DNA from: Xiphophorus maculatus
Lineage: Eukaryota; Chordata; Actinopteri; Cyprinodontiformes; Poeciliidae
DNA length: 64,000 nucleotides
Assembly: GCF_002775205.1 (NCBI RefSeq)
Contig: NC_036456.1
Coordinates: forward strand, 23,759,968 to 23,823,967
Direction: 5' to 3'
The notes under the pieces are model-generated. The model was not told where the DNA came from. It saw only the letters and a list, made by a program, of their open reading frames with translations, and did not search any database. Shown piece after piece: positions 54,970 to 62,382 of this stretch; within the stretch, counting starts at the first letter, position 1, and each line of letters starts with the position of its first letter. The position numbers were made by a program, and so were the translations under genes.

Positions 54970-55552
54970 GTTTACAGGTACTACACAAAACTTATGTTAA
55001 TAGAACTTCAGCATGAATTTGGCTTTACAGAAACTAAATAAATTATTTACCAGGAGATCCAGCACAAAGAAATAGGTCTGCAGTACCAGATTAGTTATGT
55101 TGATTGCCTAGATGCCAGATAAATCCTCAAGATTACATGACAAGTCTTTTTGACCGAGACAATTATCCTAAATATATGCATATTTTTTCGAGATACATAA
55201 TCTGTGCCAGCCCATTTAGGGCATTGGAGTACTCACTGTGATCAATTTTGCTCTGTTTTGAGCCAGAGAATCCACTTCCTGACCCCCATCTGAATTTCAT
55301 GCATAAGCCGGGTCACGTGTTTGCAACCCAGCAAATACAGTCTACGTTATGCTGTATCAATATTGTATACAGTATATTCTTAATCACATAAAAGACAAAT
55401 GGTAATTTATGTTCAAAGAAAAATAATGTCTCAACCTCAATCAATGTCTCTACAGCACATGTAACAGTGGGAGTTCAGGGTGAACCAGACTTTATAAAAA
55501 GTCCCATTTTCCAAGTCAAGAGTCTCAAATCTGTAACGACTGAAATTAATAT

Positions 55553-55665
55553 TTCCTCATTAAGGGCATGAAAAAGGTAACCAATGGTAGGTCATCTATA
55601 ACATTGCAAAGGTGCAGTTTAGAAAATCCTGTGTTTTTTGTTCTCAGGTCTAATTTACCACACAG
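55553..55665 (+). repeat. Direct duplicate block, copy 2
   Basis: Second copy of the block at 54147-54256. Confidence 0.65.
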
Positions 55666-55934
55666 ACATTTAACAATTATTTTGTTATTTTATTTTCCAG
55701 CATGTAAGAAACTATCAGTCTGTGTTATATTGTTGCAGAATTTGACATAGTGAGATATTCACCACATCAAGAAAAACAAACAGTTATTCATGCTAAACAA
55801 AACTTGTTAGTGTGAAATTAATGAAGGAATCAAATAAAAGCAAAGCTGATCTTTTCTTGTCTATTTTAATTATTGTAAAAGGTTAAAAAAAAGAGCATAA
55901 TTTATCATAGGTTTTGTCTAGTACTGTAAATTAA

Positions 55935-56185
55935 CAGTAGATGGCAGTATAAGGCAAAGAAACCAGGGTAAAGGTTATTGGACCAGGACTAATACTAATT
56001 AAGGAGCTTATTAATAAACCATGGCTAGGTTACTATTTCTAAATATTGTATTGTATTATTCACAAACATATTAAACTTTGTTGTTGTATCACTGTTTCCA
56101 GAATGGGTGCTGAAGTGAATATTTGAACAACTTGAATAATTGTGAATTGAAACAGCTCTATTTTCTGTGAAGAAACATACAGTAT
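55935..56185 (+). repeat. Inverted segmental repeat, arm 2
   Basis: Partner of 54711-54969. A third, more diverged copy in this orientation lies at 61922-62179 just upstream of TRIM E, so the block seems to travel with the TRIM duplication unit. Confidence 0.8.
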
Positions 56186-56214
56186 AACCATATTTCGGCA
56201 AAAGAATCAATGGC

Positions 56215-56508
56215 ATTGTGGTCTAACTGGTTGAGTGGTGGACAACACCTGGATACGTAAACGTTAATACATGTATCCAGTATTTTATCTCTCTGTTGGA
56301 CATTGTATATTATTATAAAGTTTGGGAGAAAATTGGAAATTTTACATCTGTTAAAATCCCCCATTAGAACAACTAGGTTTTCCCTGAAGTAGTGTTGTGT
56401 CTTATTGTATCTATCAGTTATGAACTCAGCTGTTAAAGTGCAGTCTGGTCCAGGCACATAAACCAGGACAGCAGTGATCTGTCTGAACTCCTGAGAGTGG
56501 AAGGACAC
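56215..56508 (-). pseudogene. LINE endonuclease relic
   Basis: Minus-strand translation contains VYVPGPDC, VVLMGDFNRC (the conserved GDFN of AP endonucleases), RDKILDTC and LDHNAI, the SDH-like end motif. This is the apurinic endonuclease domain of a non-LTR retrotransposon, cut at both ends. A diverged relative lies near 59730-59830 upstream of TRIM D. Confidence 0.75.
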
Positions 56509-57034
56509 AGTGAAGATGTCATAAAGTTTGGCACTGTCGGTTTCAAAAACCGTGACATAATCCAGTAGCTACTACTGAAATGTTCAAATTAACTGTTAAA
56601 TGTTTAACTGACTGAATTTTCAGCATGAAACATGCAGGTTTGGTTAATTTGACCTCTTACCTAGGCAACACATTTTTTTGTAAAATTCAATCATCTAATG
56701 TAAAAACTTGCTCAAGGAAAACACTTATAAATCTTTACTGTGCAACAAACATTTTACTCTTGCAGAGTTGGGAAATGTTTCACATAGATGAATAATATTA
56801 TTATTGGTAAATTAATTTGTGGAAGTAAAGATGCATGAAAAAATAAATGGAACATTAAATATGGTTAAATGGAGGCCAATTTCAGTCTGAATAGAAATAT
56901 TTCAAAAGCTCAACATGAAGTGACAAATTTAACTGCAATCTGAAGCCTTAAGAAATCCCCTCCCAAGAAAAACCTTCTGATAAGCTCCTCCCTTTTATCC
57001 AACACAGAGATAAGCTCTGCTGCTGCATTTCTGG

Positions 57035-57163
57035 TTTTTCCCGTTTCATCTGAAAGCGTTAGTATCAATAGGATCCTTGAGCTGAGCACACAAACTGCTG
57101 CAGATCAGTAACAACTTGGTGTTTGGCTTCTTGTGAGACATATCTACAGAGGGAAAAGAAACT
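57035..57163 (+). promoter_or_regulatory. Possible IRF-type sites upstream of TRIM C
   Basis: TTTTTCCCGTTTCATC (57035-57050, minus-strand GAAACGGGAAAA) and GGAAAAGAAACT (57152-57163, the GGAANNGAAA form of ETS/IRF composite sites) lie within 160 bp of the start codon. Similarity only; interferon control of this family makes it plausible. Confidence 0.35.
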
Positions 57164-57192
57164 ACAGACATTCAGTGTTGTTGAGAAGTGAA

Positions 57193-58869
57193 ATGGCTCA
57201 AAGAGGAAATCAGATGGATTCGGGAAAATTCTCCTGTTCCGTTTGTTTGGATGTACTGAAGGATCCGGTGACTATTCCCTGTGGACACAGCTACTGCATG
57301 GACTGCATTAAAGACCACTGGGATGGAGAAGATCAGATGAAAATCCCCAGCTGCCCTCAATGTAGGAAAGGTTTCATACCGAAACCTATCCTCGTGAAAA
57401 ACATCATGTTATCAGAGTTGGTGGAAGATTTGAAGAAGACTGGATTTCACGCTGCTCCAGCTGATCACTGTTATGCTGGATCTGATGATGTGGCCTGTGA
57501 TGTCTGCACTGGGAGGAAGATGAAAGCTGTCAAGTCCTGTCTGGTCTGTTTGGTTTCTTATTGTGAGAATCACCTCAAATCTCACTATGATGTCCCTGGA
57601 CTGAAGAAACACATGTTGGTGAATCCCTCCAAGAATCTCCAACAGAACATCTGCTCTCGTCATGATGAGGTGATGAAGATCTTCTGTCGTACTGATCAGC
57701 AGTGTATCTGTTATCTCTGCTTAATGAATGAACATAAAGGCCATGAAACAGTCCCAGCTGCAGCAGAAAGGGCTGAGAAGCAGAAGGAGCTCCAGGAGAG
57801 TCGACAACAAATCCATCAGAGAATCCAGGACCAAGAGAAAGATGTGAAGCTGCTTCAACAGGAGGTGGAGGCCATCAATGTCTCTGCTGATAAAGCAGTG
57901 GAGGACAGTGAGGAGATCTTCACTGAGCTGATCCGTCTCCTCCAGGAAAGAAGCTCTGATGTGAAGCAGCAGATCAGATCCCAGCAGGAAACTGAAGTGA
58001 GTCGAGTCAAAGATGTTCAGGAGAAGCTGGAGCAGGAGATCACTGAGCTGAAGAGGAAAGACGCTGAGCTGGAGCAGCTCTCACACACAGAGGATCACAC
58101 CCAGTTTCTCCTCAACTACCCCTCACTGCCAGCACTCAGTGAGTCTACACACTCATCCAGCATCAACATCCGTCCTCTGAGACACTTTGAGGACGTGACA
58201 GCAGCTGTGTCAGAGCTCAGAGACAAAGTACAGGATGTACTGAGAGACCCATCAAAAAACATATCACTGGAAATAAATGATATGAATGTTTTAGTACCAG
58301 AACCAAAGAGCAGAGCTGGATTCTTAAAATATTCAAGAGAAATCACTCTGGATCCAAACACAGTACACAGTAGGCTGTTGTTATCTGATGGGAACAGAAA
58401 AGTAACTAGAATGGAACAACAACAGTCTTATCCTGATCATCCAGACAGATTCACTTATTATGCTCAGGTTCTGAGTAGAGAGAGTCTGACTGGACGTTGT
58501 TACTGGGAGGTGGAGTGGACAGGAGAAGGGAAAACAACAGTTCATGTAGCAGTTTCATACAAGAACATCAGCAAAGCAGGAAGATCAAGTGAATGTTCAC
58601 TTGGACTTGATGACAAATCTTGGGCATTATCTTGCAACACAAACAGTTACACATTTTATCACAACAACATTGAAACTCCAGTATCAGGTCCAGTTTCCTC
58701 CAGAATAGGAGTGTACCTGGATCACAGAGCAGGTATTCTGTCTTTCTACAGCATTTCTGAAACCATGACTCTCCTCCACAGAGTCCAGACAAGATTCACT
58801 CAGCCTCTATATGCTGGAGCTTGGATTTTAGATGATGGATCCTCTGTTGACTTCAATAAACCTAAATAG
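57193..58869 (+). CDS. TRIM16-like/finTRIM-like E3 ligase C (single exon, 558 aa)
   Basis: RING residues 15-57 with all eight ligands (C15, C18, C30, H32, C35, C38, C54, C57), B-box 1 from C102 (CDVCTGRK), B-box 2 C154-H157-C165-C173-C176-H181-H184, coiled coil about 185-330, PRY-SPRY about 378-558 (EITLDPNT, LLLSDGNRKVT, CYWEVEW, GVYLDHRAG). The start at 57193 (GAAATGG context, MAQRGNQMDS) matches the paralogues; an upstream in-frame ATG at 57133 would add 20 residues. This is the best reference copy in the array for judging damage in D and E. Family role: cytosolic E3 ubiquitin ligase with B30.2 recognition. Possible IRF-type motifs lie just upstream. Ends TAG. Confidence 0.93.
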   Translation: MAQRGNQMDSGKFSCSVCLDVLKDPVTIPCGHSYCMDCIKDHWDGEDQMKIPSCPQCRKGFIPKPILVKNIMLSELVEDLKKTGFHAAPADHCYAGSDDVACDVCTGRKMKAVKSCLVCLVSYCENHLKSHYDVPGLKKHMLVNPSKNLQQNICSRHDEVMKIFCRTDQQCICYLCLMNEHKGHETVPAAAERAEKQKELQESRQQIHQRIQDQEKDVKLLQQEVEAINVSADKAVEDSEEIFTELIRLLQERSSDVKQQIRSQQETEVSRVKDVQEKLEQEITELKRKDAELEQLSHTEDHTQFLLNYPSLPALSESTHSSSINIRPLRHFEDVTAAVSELRDKVQDVLRDPSKNISLEINDMNVLVPEPKSRAGFLKYSREITLDPNTVHSRLLLSDGNRKVTRMEQQQSYPDHPDRFTYYAQVLSRESLTGRCYWEVEWTGEGKTTVHVAVSYKNISKAGRSSECSLGLDDKSWALSCNTNSYTFYHNNIETPVSGPVSSRIGVYLDHRAGILSFYSISETMTLLHRVQTRFTQPLYAGAWILDDGSSVDFNKPK

Positions 58870-60477
58870 TCAGCATTGATCAAATGTCATTGTGTTTGAT
58901 ATACCTTTTAGTTTCCGATTCTTTAGTCTCCATCATTGCTGCTTAGAACTCATTGTTGCCATTTCAGACTAAATGTTGTTCAGATGCATGTACAGGTGAG
59001 CTGATGGAAATTGTAATCATCATCATCAGTCAGGATATTATTCTATTGAATAAATATTACATTCCGGCTCAACTTGACTGTGTTTAACTTTACTTCTGAA
59101 ATGCTGTCAGCACCTCTTGACAGGAGGATTCTACTCTACTTAATATTACTACAATAAAGTTAACATGTTTCATGTTTGTACAGGGAAAACATAAATCCAA
59201 CTAGAAGAATATACAAAATGAATTTTAAAGTAATTATTACAATGAAGAGCAGTTGTCTTTAATCCTGAATAGTAATGGCTCTTGAAAACATTGAACAAAT
59301 GCTTTGACTGGTAGAATAACGCAATGTTGTCTAACTTGAGATGTTGTTAAACAGTGAAAATTGAAAAAAAAAAAAAGACTTGAAAAATTTGTTGTCTTAG
59401 TGGGATATGAAAATATAAGTTGACTTTTTCAATCTGTTGTTCCCACTCCTTAAAATTGTACATGGTGTGACCACCTGGAAACCCTCTAGCAGAGGGGTCA
59501 ACCACACTTGAGGCCAAGTCTGACCATCCCAATTTCAGTGCACATAATTGTTGATCTTCTGGTAACCCCTAAGGACCTTTCCCCAAAACTGATTGGGCCC
59601 AGGAGTTGACTACAAAGGCATGAGTGGACTTGTAAAGCTGCACCTGGTATAATGGCATTGGACCCTCCCTAATCCCACTCTCTCACTCCAAAAACTTGAT
59701 TCATTTCCCCTAACACTAGTTATCAATTATGAACTCAGCTGATAAACAGTAGTCTGGCCCACACAAAATAACGGGGGTCAAAGGATACAGTCAAGATCTC
59801 ATACTGTTTGGGACAGTCAGTTTCACAAAATGTGATATTATTTGCAAAGCTGCTTGATAAATCTGTTACAGTATGATTCATATTTTCAGTGTGAGGTGTG
59901 CTTTTTTTAATGATTTAATATTTTCACGCAACAGAAAGATATAGCTCAGAGGCCTCAAATGTAAAAACATTCTCAAGTAAATAATTTACTAACAGCTATA
60001 CTACACAACAAATATTTTACAACTGCAGAGTTGGTAAATTTACTCACACAAATTAATATCAATACTGCTTGCAATGCATGCAAATTGTAGGACCAATTCT
60101 GAATATATAAATGATAATAACACTGATTATGGTCAACTGGAGGCCAAAGTGAGTGTCTCAAATAAAAAGTTTTAAAAGGCATAAAGTAAAGTGAGAAATG
60201 CAGCAGCAATCAGAAGTCTTTGGAAATCCTCTGCTGCTCCCAACAACACCAGCTGTTAAGTTCCTCTCTTCCACTGAACACAAAGTTCAGCACTGCCGCT
60301 GCATTTTCTGGTTCTTGATGTTTCACTTGTCCGAAAGCTTTAGTATTGGTAGAACCACTGAGCCGACCAGACACACTACTGTAGATCAGGAAGCAACAAC
60401 CTGGTACTTAGGTTCTTATGGGAGACATCTACAGGAGGAACATAAACAAGAGACATGAAGTGTTGTGGAGAAGTGAA
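58870..60477. other. Spacer between TRIM C and TRIM D
   Basis: AT-rich. It contains a decayed relative (about 59720-59835) of the LINE-endonuclease flank seen upstream of TRIM C, and the 5' flank of TRIM D, which resembles that of TRIM C (GGAGACATCTACAGG, GTGTTGTGGAGAAGTGAAATG). No gene is seen. Confidence 0.55.
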
Positions 60478-60739
60478 ATGGCTCAGAGAAGAAATTAGAT
60501 GTTTTCTGGTAAATATTCTTGTTCCATCTGTTTGGATCTACTGAAGGATCTGGTTACTATTCCCTGTGGACACAGCTACTGTATGTACTGTATTAAATAC
60601 CACTGGGATGGAGAAGACCAGAGTAATATCCACAGCTGCCCTCAGTGCAGACAGACCTTCATACTGAGGCCTGTCCTGGTGAAAAACATCATGCTATCAG
60701 AACATCAGGTTATCAGAGTTAGTGGAGGATTTAGTGGAG

Positions 60740-60773
60740 TGAACGAGATTCCCACTGTCCCTAACTCCCATCC

Positions 60774-60804
<31 letters not shown>

Positions 60805-60811
60805 CAGAATC

Positions 60812-60849
<38 letters not shown>

Positions 60850-60924
60850 TAGCATTGTGAAGAGACATGAGAGGCGTAGGATAAGTGGGAGGCTCCGGCC
60901 GCTGGTGAAAGCCACTACTCTTAT
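60740..60924 (+). rRNA. Fragment of the 28S rRNA gene inserted in TRIM pseudogene D
   Basis: The stretch contains, in order, GAACGAGATTCCCACTGTCC, CCAGCGAAACCACAGCCAAG, GGAACGGGCTTGGC, AGCGGGGAAAGAAGACCCTG, TTGAGCTTGACTCTAGTCT, GAAGAGACATGAGAGG and CCACTACTCTTAT. This is the conserved 3' half of eukaryotic large-subunit rRNA, just downstream of the R2 target region. Scattered substitutions against the canonical sequence (for example TTGGCAGAATC for TTGGCGGAATC, GTAGGATAAG for GTAGAATAAG) show it is not a functional rDNA unit. Identified from memory of 28S. Confidence 0.9.
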
Positions 60925-60946
60925 GTTGTGGTTATGTAGTGGTAGT

Positions 60947-60981
60947 CGTCAGGTCCAGCATCGTCAGTGCTCGACCTGACG
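60947..60981. repeat. Inverted repeat in filler at the rDNA/TRIM junction
   Basis: CGTCAGGTC (60947-60955) and GACCTGACG (60973-60981) are perfect inverted repeats. The right arm overlaps the point where TRIM sequence resumes, suggesting templated filler. Confidence 0.7.
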
Positions 60982-61540
60982 ATGTGGCCTGTGATGTCTG
61001 CACTGGGAGGAAGATGAAAGCTGTCAAGTCCTGTCTGGTCTGTTTGGTTTCTTATTGTGAGAATCACCTCAAATCTCACTATGATGTCCCTGGACTGAAG
61101 AAACACATGTTGGTGAATCCCTCTAAGAATCTTCAAAAGAACATCTGCTCTCGTCATGATGAGGTGATGAAGATCTTCTGTCGTACCAATCAACAGTGTA
61201 TCTGTTATCTCTGCACTATGGATGAACATAAAGGCCATGAAACAGTCCCAGCTGCAGCAGAAAGAGCTGAGAAGCAGAAGAAGCTCCAGGAGAATCGACA
61301 ACAAATCCATCAGAGAATCCAGGACCAAGAGAAAGATGTGAAGCTGCTTCAACAGGAGGTGGAGGCCATCAATGTCTCTGCTGATAAAGCAGTGGAGGAC
61401 AGTGAGAAGATCTTCACTGAGCTGATCCGTCTCCTCCAGGAAAGAAGCTCTGATGTGAAGCAGCAGATCAGATCCCAGCAGGAAACTGAAGTGAGTCGAG
61501 TCAAAGATGTTCAGGAGAAGCTGGAGCAGGAGATCACTGG

Positions 61541-61921
61541 TTCAATCAGATTGAAATTCACAAATATGGTGCTGGGGCTTGTAATGTGAAGCAATAGCCT
61601 TTCTGTGACCTTTGACCTCCAGGTGGAAGGGGTCAAAAGTAAAAACAAAAAAACTTTTGTGAATAATAACTCTAGAGCGGTATACCCTTCTGGAAACTTA
61701 TTTGCTGTGACACATTCTCTAACAACTTCAACCCCCATGCTGAAACGTAAATGGGTGTTGAAGAATACAGTCAAGTTCTCATGATATTCAGAGCGGTCAG
61801 CTTCACAGATCCCGATGTTGGTTGTCAAGCTGTTGTCAACAAACATGCATAATCTGCCTCTGACACTTAGAAAACACTTTCTTTTTACAACTTTTTGTAA
61901 CATGTAAGTAGTACCTCTAAA
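61541..61921. other. Unrelated sequence replacing the TRIM D 3' half
   Basis: After GAGATCACTG the sequence changes to GTTCAATCAGATTGAAATTC and contains TGACCTTTGACCTCCAGG and CTCTAGAGCGG, which look like interspersed-repeat sequence. Near 61760-61815 there is similarity to the LINE-related flank at 59790. Source family not identified. Confidence 0.45.
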
Positions 61922-62179
61922 CACTAGATGGTAGTAAAAGACAGAAACCAGGGTAAAGGTTTCTAAAGCTGGAACTTATTCAAAATATGAATGAAACAGC
62001 TTATCTGTAAACCGGGGCTTTGTTTTTACTGTTTTTTTTAATAAAAAAGGGATCTACAGACACATTAACCTTCTTGCTGTATCATTGTTGCCTGAGTGGG
62101 TGAAGAACCAAAGTTTTAAATGATTAGAACAACTGTGGACTAAACACTTTCATTTCCAGGGAAGAAAGATCCAGTATAA
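61922..62179 (+). repeat. Third, diverged copy of the TRIM-flank block
   Basis: CACTAGATGGTAGTA, GAAACCAGGGTAAAGGTT and CCAGTATAACC align with 55935-56185. It lies about 200 bp upstream of the TRIM E start. Confidence 0.7.
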
Positions 62180-62382
62180 CCAGTTCAACCACTCAAAAAC
62201 AGAGTCAGGTTCAAACAGCCCATTTCCTGGTTCTTCCCCTTAAACAATCTGAAAGACAAAGGATCAGAATATTCAGCGTCAGGTAAAGCTCAGGAGCACA
62301 GCAAATAGAAAAGACGAGGATTTGGCTGCTTCTGTCACACTTTAATTTGATTTGAAAGATTCCAGTGTTACTCGGAACTGAA

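Larger units (their letters stand above)
53618..57192. other. Spacer between TRIM B and TRIM C: LINE fragments and duplicated blocks
   Basis: Holds a direct duplicate pair (54147-54256 and 55553-55665), a LINE reverse-transcriptase relic (about 54300-54690), an inverted duplicate (54711-54969 and 55935-56185), and a LINE endonuclease relic (56215-56508, minus). A short (CAT)n lies at about 53941-53960. No intact gene. Confidence 0.7.
60478..61540 (+). pseudogene. TRIM-like pseudogene D, disrupted by a stop, a 28S rDNA insertion and 3' truncation
   Basis: The paralogue-type start ATGGCTCAGAGAAG is followed by a stop at codon 7 (60496-60498, TAG where the others have CAG). An in-frame ATG at 60499 reopens an intact RING (CSIC, CGH, CMYC, CPQC). 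After about 60735 the TRIM sequence is replaced by 28S rRNA gene sequence and filler until about 60979, where B-box 1 resumes (GATGTGGCCTGTGATGTCTG). B-boxes and coiled coil are then intact to about 61540, where sequence switches to unrelated DNA. PRY-SPRY is absent. Compared with TRIM C, about 70 bp between RING and B-box are missing. No full TRIM product is possible. Two open pieces remain: 60499-60852 and 60939-61589. Confidence 0.9.

Noticed and set aside
60740..60924. A functional rRNA gene
   Set aside because: Only about 185 bp of 28S with scattered substitutions, embedded in a TRIM pseudogene.
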